Shown here in pieces: positions 25,757-36,637 of a DNA stretch of 64,000 bases. The notes under the pieces are model-generated. The model was not told the DNA's origin, did no database searches, and saw only the letters and a program-made list of their open reading frames with translations. How positions within the stretch are numbered: position 1 is the stretch's first letter; each line of letters begins with the position of its first letter. Both the position numbers and the translations under genes were made by a program. This DNA is from Brevundimonas sp. UBA4609. GTDB lineage: Bacteria > Pseudomonadota > Alphaproteobacteria > Caulobacterales > Caulobacteraceae. The stretch is from NCBI GenBank assembly GCA_002386585.1, contig DGIZ01000019.1, forward strand, positions 11,347 through 75,346, in the 5' to 3' direction.

Positions 25757-26124
25757 TTAAGGTTGTGCGGCGCGGCGCGCTTCAAGCGCGCGCAGACTGG
25801 CTTCCTCGGCCTTCAGGTCTTCGGCCAACTGGGCTTTCAGCGCCGGATCGGCGACGGCGGCCAGGGCGGCGCGGGTCTCCTCCACCGCCTGGCGTCGTGC
25901 GGCGATCAGTCGCGACAGTTCGTCCGGCTCATGCAGGGCCGGGCCTGAGGCGGTCGGGCGACGGATCGCCTCGACCTCTTGTTCTTCGGTGGTCTTCAGC
26001 GCGGCGGCCTGCCGGGCGGCGGCCGCATCGCGCAGGGCGTGCTGGACGGGATCGCCGCCCTCGAACTCGCAGGCCGACAGCAGGGCGGCGCTCGCGACGA
26101 CGAGGATGAGGGCGGCGTTGCGCA

Positions 26125-26125
<1 letters not shown>
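25757..26125 (-). CDS. Small helical lipoprotein
   Basis: A 122-residue protein with signal MRNAALILVVASAALLSAC and lipobox Cys19. The mature part is Ala/Glu/Arg-rich and helical, probably coiled coil ('RLIAARRQAVEETRAALAAV', 'LKAQLAEDLKAEEASLRALE'). The start ATGA overlaps the purL stop, so it is translated from the purL message. I recognise no domain; coupling to purL may just be read-through convenience. Confidence 0.75.
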
Positions 26126-28335
<2,210 letters not shown>

Positions 28336-28398
28336 GGGCGGGCCTTCTAGCCGTCTCTGGGGCGTCTGTCAGCCCATCCGAAGCGGCCTTGGCGAGAC

Positions 28399-29196
28399 TC
28401 AACGACGGCGTTCGATTCCGCGCCTCAGGCCGAACGTGACGATGACGCCGGCCACCACCACGACGAAGGCCGCCGCCAGGGCCGTAAAGGCCAGCACCGG
28501 CTTGACCTCCTGCTCGGCCACGAAGGCGCCGACCAGGCCCCAGGCGATGGGCAGGGGATAGGCCAGGGTCCGCAAGGCCCAGGTCACGCCGATCCCGACC
28601 AAGGTGGTCGCGACCACGGCCAGCACGGCCCAGCCAGCCGGCGACAGGGCGGCGGGCAGGGCCTCGAACGCCGTCGCCACGGTGATCAGGTTCAGCGGCG
28701 CCGCCACGGTCAGCCACCCGGCCAGCGCCGCCAGCGGCCAGATCAGGAACCAGCGGTCGCGCTCCATCGTCCCGGTCGCGCGGATCGTGCGCGCGCTGGC
28801 CAGCATCGGCAGCAGCAGGGCCAGGAGCGAGGCCAGGATGACGACGACGCTGGCCGCCTTCAGGTTCAGCGCCGCCATGATGATCCAGAAGCCGATGCCG
28901 AAGAAGGCGACGACCGACGGCCAGCCCATGCGGTTGATCAGCACGCTTTCGCCCGTCTGGGGCAGGGCCTGACGCCCGGCGTAGATCAGCAGGCCCAGAT
29001 AGAGCAGGCTCCAGATCGAAAAGGCGTATCCCGCCACCCGCAACGTCTGGTTTCCGTCGGCGGCGAACTCGGCCTGACTCAGGCCGAAACCGCCCAGGGC
29101 CTGAACGATGGGAACGATGACGGCGAAGACGGCGGCGGCCAGCACGGCCAGGCGGCGCGTCTGCTGGGCGGGGGTGGGGCGTTCGATGGCGGTCAT
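28399..29196 (-). CDS. TspO/MBR-like multi-pass membrane protein
   Basis: A 265-residue protein with about eight hydrophobic helices. 'AGYAFSIWSLLYLGLLIYAG' resembles the first conserved block of the tryptophan-rich sensory protein superfamily, and Trp residues recur ('WPSVVAFFGIGFWIIM', 'RWFLIWPLAALAGW'). It is longer than canonical TspO (about 160 residues) and resembles the extended tryptophan-rich group. Ligand and role are unknown. It lies 63 bases upstream of purL on the same strand. Confidence 0.65.
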   Translation of the reverse strand: MTAIERPTPAQQTRRLAVLAAAVFAVIVPIVQALGGFGLSQAEFAADGNQTLRVAGYAFSIWSLLYLGLLIYAGRQALPQTGESVLINRMGWPSVVAFFGIGFWIIMAALNLKAASVVVILASLLALLLPMLASARTIRATGTMERDRWFLIWPLAALAGWLTVAAPLNLITVATAFEALPAALSPAGWAVLAVVATTLVGIGVTWALRTLAYPLPIAWGLVGAFVAEQEVKPVLAFTALAAAFVVVVAGVIVTFGLRRGIERRR

Positions 29197-29317
29197 GCGT
29201 CTCTCCGGCTCAGCTTCGCCGTATCTACGCGCGGCGCCGAAGAAGGTTCATCGGCGGGGCATGGAACCGCGACCGGTCCTCCCGCCTTGCTTTCAGGCCA
29301 TTGAGAAGGAGGCCGTC

Positions 29318-29572
29318 ATGACCGACCCCGACAAACCGGACCCCAACAAACCGGACCCCATTGAACAGACGCTCGAGGAAGAGGTCGAGACCAATCGCGC
29401 CCTGGAGCAGGGCCTGGGCGTCGGCGCTCGCGAACTGGCCGCGATCCACGAATCCGGCGCCGAAGGCACGCTGGAGCGCGCGACCGACGAAGACGGCCAA
29501 CCGATCGAGGAAGAGGTCGAGGTCGGCGACGCCGGCCGCAGCGCCAGCGTCCTGGATCGCAAGGAGCCTTAG
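29318..29572 (+). CDS. Small acidic hypothetical protein
   Basis: An 84-residue, strongly acidic, probably disordered protein (MTDPDKPDPNKPDPIEQTLEEEVE...). An imperfect internal repeat 'DKPDPNKPDP' occurs at the start. AAGGAGG lies 6-8 bases before the ATG, which argues that it is really translated. It is divergent from the TspO-like gene and convergent with purQ. I recognise no domain. Confidence 0.65.
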   Translation: MTDPDKPDPNKPDPIEQTLEEEVETNRALEQGLGVGARELAAIHESGAEGTLERATDEDGQPIEEEVEVGDAGRSASVLDRKEP

Positions 29573-29599
29573 AGCGAAGATCTGGGCGATTGATCTGAG

Positions 29600-29620
29600 T
29601 TCGGATTAAATCGATCCGAA
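29600..29620. terminator. Hairpin between convergent genes
   Basis: TTCGGAT and ATCCGAA pair around a 7-base loop in an AT-rich stretch between the acidic protein gene and purQ. GATCTGA/TGATC segments outside could lengthen it. There is no clear T-run. Confidence 0.45.
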
Positions 29621-29631
29621 TCGATACTGAT

Positions 29632-30294
29632 CTAGGCCGCCGCGTAGATGCTCTGGAACAGGGTGGCGCCGTCGGCGCTGCCCAGTTCGGCTTCGAACGC
29701 GCGGTCCGGGTGGGGCATCATGCCAAGGACGTTGCCGCGTTCATTCTGCAGGCCGGCGATGTCGCCGACCGAGCCGTTGGGGTTGTCGACGTAGCGGAAG
29801 ACCACCTGGCCCTCGCCCTCGATGCGCTTCAGCGTTTCGGCGTCGGCGAAGTAGTTCCCGTCGGCGTTGCCCTGGGTCATGACGATTTCGCGCTGGCCCT
29901 GATAGCCCGAGGTGAAGCGCGTCTGGCCGTTGGCGACGGTGATGCTGATGGGCTTGCAGATGTATTTCAGGCTGCTGTTGCGCATCAGGGCGCCCGGCAG
30001 CATCCCGGCTTCGCACAGGACCTGGAAGCCGTTGCAGATGCCGACCACGGTGACGCCGTCGTCGGCGGCCTTCTTGACCGCCTGCATGATCGGGGCCTGG
30101 GCCGCCATCGCGCCGCAGCGCAGATAGTCGCCGTAGGAGAACCCGCCGGGCAGCACGATCAGATCGAGGCCCTTGGGCAGTTCGGTCTCGGCGTGCCAGA
30201 CCATCTGGACCTGTTCGCCAGTGGAACGTTCGACGGCGACCTTGCAGTCGCGATCGCAGTTGGAACCGGGGAAGACGATGACGGCTGCGCTCAT
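29632..30294 (-). CDS. purQ: Phosphoribosylformylglycinamidine synthase, glutaminase subunit
   Basis: Class I glutamine amidotransferase of 220 residues supplying ammonia to PurL. '[15 protein letters not shown]' begins the protein, '[17 protein letters not shown]' follows, and the nucleophile is Cys in '[15 protein letters not shown]'. The C-terminal '[12 protein letters not shown]' has the catalytic His. ATG 30294 is taken for AGGAGG upstream. It lies 1.3 kb from purL, with the TspO-like and acidic genes between. Confidence 0.97.
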   Translation of the reverse strand: MSAAVIVFPGSNCDRDCKVAVERSTGEQVQMVWHAETELPKGLDLIVLPGGFSYGDYLRCGAMAAQAPIMQAVKKAADDGVTVVGICNGFQVLCEAGMLPGALMRNSSLKYICKPISITVANGQTRFTSGYQGQREIVMTQGNADGNYFADAETLKRIEGEGQVVFRYVDNPNGSVGDIAGLQNERGNVLGMMPHPDRAFEAELGSADGATLFQSIYAAA

Positions 30295-30327
30295 GACCGG
30301 GCCTCCTAGCACCCTTCGTGGAGAATG

Positions 30328-31575
30328 TCAGGCGTCGCTTTGCGGCGTCTTGCGACCGGTGGTCCAGGCGACCGCCCAGACCGCGAAACCGCCCAGCGAC
30401 AGGGCGACGCCGACCCAGCCGGTCGAGGTCCAGCCCCAGCCCGCCGCCACCGCCATGCCCGCCAGCAGGGGGCCGATGGCGTTGGCCGTGTTGAAGGCCG
30501 AGTGATTCAGGGCGGCGGCCAGGGTCTGGGCGTCGCCGGCCACGTCCATCAGCCGGGTCTGCAGCACCGAGCCCAGCCCGCCGCCGCCGCCGATCAGCAG
30601 CACCACGATCATCACCGCCCACAGATGCGGCGCGGCGAAGGGGTAGAGGGCCAGGGCCGCCGCGCTCCACAGCAACAGGCCGCCCGCCGCCAGCATGCCG
30701 AAGCGGTCGGCGGCCCAGGCGCCCAGCAGATTGCCCGCCATCATCCCCAGACCGAACAGGGCGAAGACCCAGGGCAGGACCTCAGGCCCCACGCCCGTCA
30801 CCGCCTTCAGCGTCGAGGCCAGGTAGGCGTAGACCGCGAACATGCCGCCGAAGCCGACGGCGCCGACGCCCAGCGTCAGCCAGACCTGGCCGCGCTTCAG
30901 GGCCCCCAGTTCGCGCCAGGGACTGGCGTCGGGATGGGCCGGATCGCGCGGCGCGAACAGGGCGACCAGCGCCATGGTCAGCACCGCCAGCACGCTGACG
31001 ATGGCGAAGGTCCAGCGCCAGCCGAACTCATGACTGACGGCGTTGGCGACCGGCACCCCGATCACCGTGGCGACGGTCAGGCCCAGCAGGATGGTCGAGA
31101 CCGCGCGGGTTCTCAGGCGCAGGGGGACCAGCGACGCCGCGACCAGCGCCGCCACGCCGAAATAGGCCCCGTGCGGCACGCCGCTGAGAAAGCGGAAGGC
31201 CAGCATCCACTCATAGGTCGGGGCGATGGCGCTGAGCGCGTTGCCGACGGCGAACAGGGCCATGAAGCCGATCAGCAGCAGCCAGCGCGGCAGGCGCGCG
31301 CCCAGCACGGCCAGGATCGGCGCCCCGACCACCACTCCGGCGGCATAGGCGCTGATGACGTGGCCCGCCTTGGGCTCGCTGACGCCAAGGCCTGCGGCGA
31401 AGCCGGGCAGGACGCTCATGGCCGCGAACTCGGTCACGCCGATGGCGAAGCCGCCCATGGCCAGGGCCAGCAGCACCAGCGCCGTCTTGCCCGGCTCGGC
31501 CACGCGCTCGATGTCGCGACCGGTTGTGATGCAGCCGGTTTCGTCGAGGCAGGGGGCGGCGTCGGCAGGGGTCAT
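30328..31575 (-). CDS. MFS transporter, drug/sugar efflux type
   Basis: About 415 residues and twelve predicted helices. 'GVTEFAAMSVLPGFAAGLGVS' in helix 1 and 'GARLPRWLLLIGFMALFAVGN' with its basic loop fit the DHA1 / arabinose-efflux-permease group (AraJ/YdhP-like). 'RFLSGVPHGAYFGVAALVAA' is typical of that group. ATG 31575 is preferred to 31668, which would add an unlikely hydrophobic leader; neither has a strong Shine-Dalgarno. Substrate unknown. Confidence 0.85.
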   Translation of the reverse strand: MTPADAAPCLDETGCITTGRDIERVAEPGKTALVLLALAMGGFAIGVTEFAAMSVLPGFAAGLGVSEPKAGHVISAYAAGVVVGAPILAVLGARLPRWLLLIGFMALFAVGNALSAIAPTYEWMLAFRFLSGVPHGAYFGVAALVAASLVPLRLRTRAVSTILLGLTVATVIGVPVANAVSHEFGWRWTFAIVSVLAVLTMALVALFAPRDPAHPDASPWRELGALKRGQVWLTLGVGAVGFGGMFAVYAYLASTLKAVTGVGPEVLPWVFALFGLGMMAGNLLGAWAADRFGMLAAGGLLLWSAAALALYPFAAPHLWAVMIVVLLIGGGGGLGSVLQTRLMDVAGDAQTLAAALNHSAFNTANAIGPLLAGMAVAAGWGWTSTGWVGVALSLGGFAVWAVAWTTGRKTPQSDA

Positions 31576-31699
31576 GAGATATCGCAATGCAGCAAAAGGG
31601 GAGGTTGCGCTGCAAAATAGGAACGCCGCCCACGGCATCAACCGGAGCGGCGTCGAAGCGCTCATCACGCTTTGTGTCCATGCCTCGGGAGGCCGGGCG

Positions 31700-32182
31700 T
31701 CAGCTCCGGTTTTCGTAGGTCGCGGTGATCGACGCCTTGGCCAGGGTGTGGAAGTGCAGGTTGAAGCCGAAGACGGCGCCCGAGTTGTCTTCCGTCACGT
31801 CCAGCCGGTCCACATCCACGGCGAAGACGGTGAAGATGTAGCGGTGCGGGCCGTGGCCCGGGGGCGGGGCGGCGCCGCCGAAACCGGCCTCGCCGTAGTC
31901 GGTGCGGCCCTGGACGGCGCCCTTGGGCAGGTTCGCCCCGCCGACCGCGCCCGCGCCGGCCGCCAGTTCGGCGACATCGGCTGGAATGTTGGCGACGGTC
32001 CAGTGCCAGAACCCCGACCCGGTCGGCGCGTCAGGGTCATAGCAGGTGACGGCGAAGCTCCTGGTCCCCTCCGGGGCGCCCGACCATGAGAGCTGCGGCG
32101 ACGTGTTGCCCAGCGCCTTGACCTGGGCGTCAGGCAGGACTCCTCCGTCAGAAAAGTCGGTCGAGTTGACAGTGAAGCTCAT
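31700..32182 (-). CDS. YbhB/YbcL family PEBP-like protein
   Basis: Protein of 160 residues of the phosphatidylethanolamine-binding (Raf kinase inhibitor-like) family. The ligand pocket motif is in 'SFAVTCYDPDAPTGSGFWHWTVANIP', and 'PPPGHGPHRYIFTVFAVD' is the second family block. It has no signal peptide and is likely cytosolic. Bacterial members' ligands are poorly known. It is divergent from cfa. Confidence 0.93.
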   Translation of the reverse strand: MSFTVNSTDFSDGGVLPDAQVKALGNTSPQLSWSGAPEGTRSFAVTCYDPDAPTGSGFWHWTVANIPADVAELAAGAGAVGGANLPKGAVQGRTDYGEAGFGGAAPPPGHGPHRYIFTVFAVDVDRLDVTEDNSGAVFGFNLHFHTLAKASITATYENRS

Positions 32183-32318
32183 GGCGGCGTTCTCCCTTTG
32201 GCGGCGGATCAGGTCGCCGAAACTGAAACAGGACTAACGAAAGACTGGTCACGGACGTTGCGTCGCGACATTCTGTCCCTAGCTAAGGTCAAGCTGTCTT
32301 GATGAGCGGAGGAACGGG

Positions 32319-33488
32319 ATGCTGCAAGCCCTGCTGGACCGAACCTTTCAGACGCGGTCGATCCGGGTGCGATTTCCCGACGGCCGCGAACTGACGGCAG
32401 GGCCGGGCGAGCCGGAACTGACGGCCGTGCTGACCGACATGAAGGCGGCGGTCGCCATCGCCGCCAATCCTGACCTGGCGTTGGGCGAGGCCTTCATGGA
32501 TGGCACGTTCCAGGTCGAGGGCGGCGGCATCTATGAGTTTCTGGAGCTGACCGCCTCGCAGATGGCCTTGCGTCCGCGCACGCCGAAGATGACCTGGATG
32601 CAGCGGATCAAGCGTGGCGCCGAGCAGGCCAATGATCGACTGAACGCGCGCAGCAATGTGCATCACCACTATGATCTGACGGTCGACTTCTACCGCCTGT
32701 TTCTGGACGACGACCTGCAATATTCCTGCGCCTTCTTCGAGACGCCGGACGCCAGCCTGGAGCAGGCGCAGGTCGCCAAGAAGCGCCGCCTCATCGACAA
32801 GCTGTTGCTGGAGCCGGGGCATCGCGCCCTGGACATCGGCGCCGGTTGGGGCGGGCTGGGGCTTTCCATGGTCGAGCGCGGGGCGCGGGTGACGGGCGTC
32901 ACCCTGTCGACGGAGCAGCACCGGACGGCCAATGAGCGTGCGGCGGCTCTGGGCGTCACGGACCGGGCCGACTTCCGGCTTCAGGACTATCGCGACCTGG
33001 ACCAGACCTTTGATCGCATCATCTCGGTCGGCATGTTCGAACATGTCGGCGCGCCGAACTATCAGGAGTATTTCGACACCGTCGCCCGCCTGCTGGATGA
33101 CGACGGAGTGGCGGTGATCCACGCGATCGGCCGTAACTCGCCGCCCAATCGCACCCAGCCCTGGATCCGCAAATACATCTTCCCCGGCGGCTATATTCCG
33201 GCGCTGTCGGAAGTGCTGCCCGCCATCGAGCGGGCGGGCCTGTGGGTCACGGACATGGAGGTGCTGCGTCTGCACTACGCCGAGACCTTGCGGCATTGGC
33301 GCGAGCGGTTTCTGGCCCGGCGCGGCGAGGCGCGGGCCATGTATGACGAGCGCTTCTGCCGGATGTGGGAATTCTATCTGGCCTGCAGCGAGGTCGCCTT
33401 CCGCGAACTCGGCCACATGGTCTTCCAGCTGCAACTGACGAAGAAACAGACCGCCGTGCCGCTGAGCCGGGACTATCTGTGCGGGTGA
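32319..33488 (+). CDS. cfa: Cyclopropane-fatty-acyl-phospholipid synthase
   Basis: SAM-dependent enzyme of 389 residues that adds a methylene bridge to unsaturated acyl chains of membrane lipids. The N-terminal lipid-binding domain is followed by 'NVHHHYDLTVDFYRLFLDDDLQYSCAFF', then SAM motif 'ALDIGAGWGGLGLSMVERG' and 'FDRIISVGMFEHVGAPNYQ'. 'KYIFPGGYIPALSEV' and the C-terminal 'FQLQLTKKQTAVPLSRDYL' complete the family pattern. GGAGGAA precedes the ATG. Confidence 0.94.
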   Translation: MLQALLDRTFQTRSIRVRFPDGRELTAGPGEPELTAVLTDMKAAVAIAANPDLALGEAFMDGTFQVEGGGIYEFLELTASQMALRPRTPKMTWMQRIKRGAEQANDRLNARSNVHHHYDLTVDFYRLFLDDDLQYSCAFFETPDASLEQAQVAKKRRLIDKLLLEPGHRALDIGAGWGGLGLSMVERGARVTGVTLSTEQHRTANERAAALGVTDRADFRLQDYRDLDQTFDRIISVGMFEHVGAPNYQEYFDTVARLLDDDGVAVIHAIGRNSPPNRTQPWIRKYIFPGGYIPALSEVLPAIERAGLWVTDMEVLRLHYAETLRHWRERFLARRGEARAMYDERFCRMWEFYLACSEVAFRELGHMVFQLQLTKKQTAVPLSRDYLCG

Positions 33489-33496
33489 TCGCCCTG

Positions 33497-33650
33497 ATCC
33501 TTCTCCCCTCGGGGGAGAAGGTGGGCGCCGCAGGCGCTCGGATGAGGGGGCTGTGTCAGCGTGCAGAACGGTTGATGTCGAGGGCCAGTCCGGCGGCCCC
33601 CTCATCCGTCTTGCTCCGCAAGCCACCTTCTCCCCCGAGGGGAGAAGGAT
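33497..33650. repeat. Paired palindromic repeat element A
   Basis: Perfect 28-bp outer arms at 33497-33524 and 33623-33650. Each arm contains the hairpin CCTTCTCCCCTCGGGGGAGAAGG. Next inward are small hairpins GCGCC-GCA-GGCGC (33525-33537) and CTTGC-TCC-GCAAG (33610-33622), then GGATGAGGGG. Elements B (38832-39000) and C (61388-61535) have the same plan. It lies between convergent cfa and purS and may also terminate transcription. Confidence 0.95.
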
Positions 33651-33658
33651 AAGGCGCC

Positions 33659-33898
33659 TCAGGCGACTTCGATCCGGTAGCTTTCGATGACGGTGTTGGC
33701 CAGCAGGGTGTCGCACATGCGCTTCACCTCGGCCTCCTTGTCGGCGACGGCGTCGTCGAGGTCGAACTCGATCAGCTTGCCGACGCGGGCGTTCGACACG
33801 CCGTTCCAGCCCAGACCCTGCAGGGCGCCTTCGACGGCCTTGCCCTGGACGTCCAGCACGCCGGGCTTGAGGAAGACGTGAACTTTAACCTTGGCCAT
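33659..33898 (-). CDS. purS: Phosphoribosylformylglycinamidine synthase subunit PurS
   Basis: A 79-residue protein needed to assemble PurL and PurQ in bacteria with the three-part enzyme. It starts [20 protein letters not shown] and contains 'WNGVSNARVGKLIEFDLDD'. Start and stop fit the family exactly. The ATG overlaps the purC stop by one base (TAATG), so it is coupled to purC. The open frame continues upstream, but there it only shadows purC. Confidence 0.95.
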   Translation of the reverse strand: MAKVKVHVFLKPGVLDVQGKAVEGALQGLGWNGVSNARVGKLIEFDLDDAVADKEAEVKRMCDTLLANTVIESYRIEVA

Positions 33899-34656
33899 TA
33901 ATGCAGCCCTCCCTGAATCACGGTCGGCATGTCCTTCATGATGCCGAGGCGGCGGGCCACCTCGGTGTAGCTTTCGATGACGTCGCCCATGTCGCGGCGG
34001 AAGCGGTCCTTGTCCAGCTTCTCGCCCGTGGTCGAATCCCACAGGCGGCACGAGTCGGGGCTGATCTCGTCGGCCAGGATGACGCGGCTGAAGTCGTTCT
34101 CCCACACGCGGCCGAACTCGATCTTGAAGTCGACCAGGGTGATGCCGACGGCGCCGAACATGCCGCACAGATAGTCGTTCACCCGCACCGTCATGGCCAG
34201 GATGTCGTCCAGTTCCTGGGTGGTGGCCCAGTTGAACGCCGTGATGTGCTCTTCGGTCACCATCGGGTCGTTCAGCTCATCCTTCTTGTAGTAGAATTCG
34301 ATGATCGAACGGGGCAGGGGCGTGCCCTCTTCCTGGCCCAGGCGCTGGGCCAGCGAACCGGCGACGACGTTGCGGCAGACGACTTCCAGCGGAATGATCT
34401 CGACTTCGCGGATCAGCTGCTCGCGCAGGTTCAGACGCTTGATGAAGTGGTTGGTCACGCCGATCGTGTTCAGGCGCGACATGATGAATTCGCTGATGCG
34501 ATTGTTGATGACGCCCTTGCCTTCCAGGGTCGCCTTCTTCTGCGCGTTGAAGGCGGTCGCGTCGTCCTTGAAATACTGGATCAGCGTGCCCGGCTCAGGC
34601 CCTTCGTACAGGATCTTGGCCTTGCCCTCGTAGAGCTTCTTGCGCTTGGTGTTCAT
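33898..34656 (-). CDS. purC: SAICAR synthetase
   Basis: Phosphoribosylaminoimidazole-succinocarboxamide synthase of 252 residues. '[14 protein letters not shown]' is the ATP-binding start, '[11 protein letters not shown]' follows, and the signatures are '[21 protein letters not shown]' and '[15 protein letters not shown]'. It couples translationally to purS. About 260 bases separate it from the divergent zeta-subunit gene; I see no riboswitch there. Confidence 0.97.
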   Translation of the reverse strand: MNTKRKKLYEGKAKILYEGPEPGTLIQYFKDDATAFNAQKKATLEGKGVINNRISEFIMSRLNTIGVTNHFIKRLNLREQLIREVEIIPLEVVCRNVVAGSLAQRLGQEEGTPLPRSIIEFYYKKDELNDPMVTEEHITAFNWATTQELDDILAMTVRVNDYLCGMFGAVGITLVDFKIEFGRVWENDFSRVILADEISPDSCRLWDSTTGEKLDKDRFRRDMGDVIESYTEVARRLGIMKDMPTVIQGGLH

Positions 34657-34917
34657 CTTCGGGTCCCGGACGGGAAGGAAACGGACGGCCTCAAAACGAA
34701 AAACGCGCGGCCCGAAGGTCGGGGCGGCGCGGTCCTTGAATCGACGGCGGCTCTAATAGAACCACGCGCCCTTTAACCGAAGGGCGTCTGTGACACAAAT
34801 ATCCTGAAGCGACCCTGCGTCAGCATCCGCGACCGAAGTCTGGTTGCGTTCGCTCGCGCCGGGGGCCATAGAGCCGTTTGCGGGCGAGACTGGCCCGTGA
34901 CTGGAGTTACGACGCGC

Positions 34918-35241
34918 ATGACGACCTTCGACGATCGGGAACAGGCCTTCGAGGCCAAGTACGCCCTCGATCAGGAACAGGAATTCAAGGCCATCGCGCG
35001 TCGCAACAAGATGCTGGGCCTGTGGGCGGCCGAGAAGATGGGCCTGTCGACCGAAAGCGCCGAGCAATACGCCGCCGCCGTGGTCCGCGCCGACTTCGAG
35101 CAGCCGGGCGAGGAAGACGTCTTCCGCAAGGTGGCCGGCGACTTCAAGGCCTCGGGCATGACGGTGTCCGAGGGCGAGCTTCGCTCCAAGATGGACGAAC
35201 TGGCCTCGATCGCGCGCGAACAGATCCGCGCCGGCGAATAG
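34918..35241 (+). CDS. F1-ATPase inhibitor zeta subunit (DUF1476)
   Basis: A 107-residue protein typical of alphaproteobacteria: 'DDREQAFEAKYALDQEQEFKAIARRNKMLGLWAAEKMGL' makes the inhibitory N-terminal helix region. In Paracoccus the zeta subunit blocks ATP hydrolysis by F1Fo as a ratchet. ATG 34918 has GGAG 8 bases upstream; a GTG 21 bases further up is less likely. It is a single gene, ended by the strong terminator at 35263-35297. Confidence 0.92.
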   Translation: MTTFDDREQAFEAKYALDQEQEFKAIARRNKMLGLWAAEKMGLSTESAEQYAAAVVRADFEQPGEEDVFRKVAGDFKASGMTVSEGELRSKMDELASIAREQIRAGE

Positions 35242-35262
35242 GGCGCATCGCCACCCGATGAC

Positions 35263-35297
35263 AGAAGGGCCGCAACCGGCGACGGTGCGGCCCTTCT
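35263..35297 (+). terminator. Intrinsic terminator after the zeta-subunit gene
   Basis: AGAAGGGCCGCA and TGCGGCCCTTCT form a perfect 12-bp stem with an 11-base loop, followed by TCG with TTC runs. It starts 22 bases after the stop codon. Confidence 0.85.
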
Positions 35298-35404
35298 TCG
35301 ATCTGCCTCCCGCCGGGGAAACGGGGGTGACCGGAGGCGCCGGGGCGCATCTGATCAACGCGCCTGAGGCCTATCAGTTCGATCGGTTCGGTTCGATCCG
35401 GCGC

Positions 35405-36022
35405 CTATTTCGGCATCAGCACCGTGTCCACGACGTGGACCACGCCGTTCGACTGGGCGATGTCGGCCTGGGCGATGGTCGAGGTTCCGCCCTTGGCGTC
35501 GGTGATCCGCCACTGGCCGCCGCCGGCGTCCTTGACCGTCAGCTTCTCGCCCTGAACCGTGGTCAGGGTCGCCGTTCCGCCGTTGGCCTGGGCCTGGGCG
35601 GCGATATCGGCGGCGGTCAAACGGCCCGGCACCACGTGATAGGTCAGGATCTTGGTCAGTTCAGCCTTCTGGGCCGGCTGCATCAGACTCTCGCGCGTGG
35701 CGGCGGGAATCTTGTCGAAGGCGGCGTTGTCAGGGGCGAAGACCGTGAAGGGGCCGGGGCCCTGCAGGCGCTCGGTCAGGCCGGCGGCCTGAAGCGCGCT
35801 GACCAGGGTGGTCAGGTTGGGAGCCTTGGACGCGTTGGCGACCAGGTTGTCGGAAGGATTCATTGCGGCGCCGCCGACCATGGGTTCGGTCGTGGCGGGA
35901 ACGGCCGAAGGCGTGGGACCCTCGATCATGGACGGTTGTTTCTTGCCGTCGTTCTGACCGCAGGCGGCCAGGGTCAAGACGGCGACGCTGGACACGGCGA
36001 GTACTGCAATGCGGATATTCAT
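35405..36022 (-). CDS. Fasciclin-domain lipoprotein
   Basis: A 205-residue protein with signal MNIRIAVLAVSSVAVLTLAAC (Cys21 lipobox). A linker of about 45 residues precedes one fasciclin/beta-Ig-h3 domain: 'NLTTLVSALQAAGLTERLQGPGPFTVFAPDNAAF', 'ILTYHVVPGRLTAADI' (the conserved YHVV motif) and the end 'IAQSNGVVHVVDTVLMP'. Such domains mediate adhesion or stress-related functions; the role is inferred. ATG 36022 is chosen because the signal peptide starts there. Confidence 0.9.
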   Translation of the reverse strand: MNIRIAVLAVSSVAVLTLAACGQNDGKKQPSMIEGPTPSAVPATTEPMVGGAAMNPSDNLVANASKAPNLTTLVSALQAAGLTERLQGPGPFTVFAPDNAAFDKIPAATRESLMQPAQKAELTKILTYHVVPGRLTAADIAAQAQANGGTATLTTVQGEKLTVKDAGGGQWRITDAKGGTSTIAQADIAQSNGVVHVVDTVLMPK

Positions 36023-36139
36023 GGCGTCTCTCCTTCGATAGCGGCGCACGGGACGACATGGCCCCGGTGGAAGGGATACGGCCCAGATACGCAAAAGGAT
36101 GCGAGCGGGTTCAAATTTTCAGGCGTCGCGCGTGAACCT

Positions 36140-36637
36140 TCAGCCCAGATAGGGTTCGAGCATCCGCCAATGGGCGAGCTTTTCCTCGAAGGCGCGGGCG
36201 TGGGCCGGACTGGACGACGGCAGGTCGATCAGGACGGCGGTCGTCGCGCCTTCCAGGATGCGCCGCCCGTGTCGCGCGGCGGTTCCGCCGTTGAAGGCGA
36301 TCGCTCGCAGGTCGGGCAGGCGGTGCGTCAGGGCGATCAGATCGGCCGCCTCGGGGGTGCGGATGGCGGCGTCCAGACTGCCCTTGCGCTCGGCCGAGGC
36401 GATCACGTCCCAAAGACCCACGCGACGCGCCAGCAAGGCGGCCAACCGCGCCTCATAGGGCAGGGCCGCCAACGGAGCGCCGAGCACCGCTTCCATCAGC
36501 CGCCAGAATGCGTTGCGCGGATGGGCGTAGTATTGGCCGGCGTCCAGCGAGGCGTCGCCGGGCAGGCTGCCGAGGATCAGAAGGCGCGCGCCCTCATCGA
36601 CGACGGGCGCAAAGCCGACCCGGCGGATTGCCGTCAA
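36140..36637 (-). CDS. DNA-deoxyinosine glycosylase
   Basis: Protein of 165 residues of the uracil-DNA glycosylase superfamily, hypoxanthine-specific group (TIGR04274). 'RLLILGSLPGDASLDAGQYYAHPRNAFW' is the diagnostic block, and 'DLPSSSPAHA' is the C-terminal motif. It removes deaminated adenine from DNA. The only possible start is TTG 36637, which overlaps the stop of the upstream oxygenase gene as TTGA. Confidence 0.9.
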   Translation of the reverse strand: MTAIRRVGFAPVVDEGARLLILGSLPGDASLDAGQYYAHPRNAFWRLMEAVLGAPLAALPYEARLAALLARRVGLWDVIASAERKGSLDAAIRTPEAADLIALTHRLPDLRAIAFNGGTAARHGRRILEGATTAVLIDLPSSSPAHARAFEEKLAHWRMLEPYLG

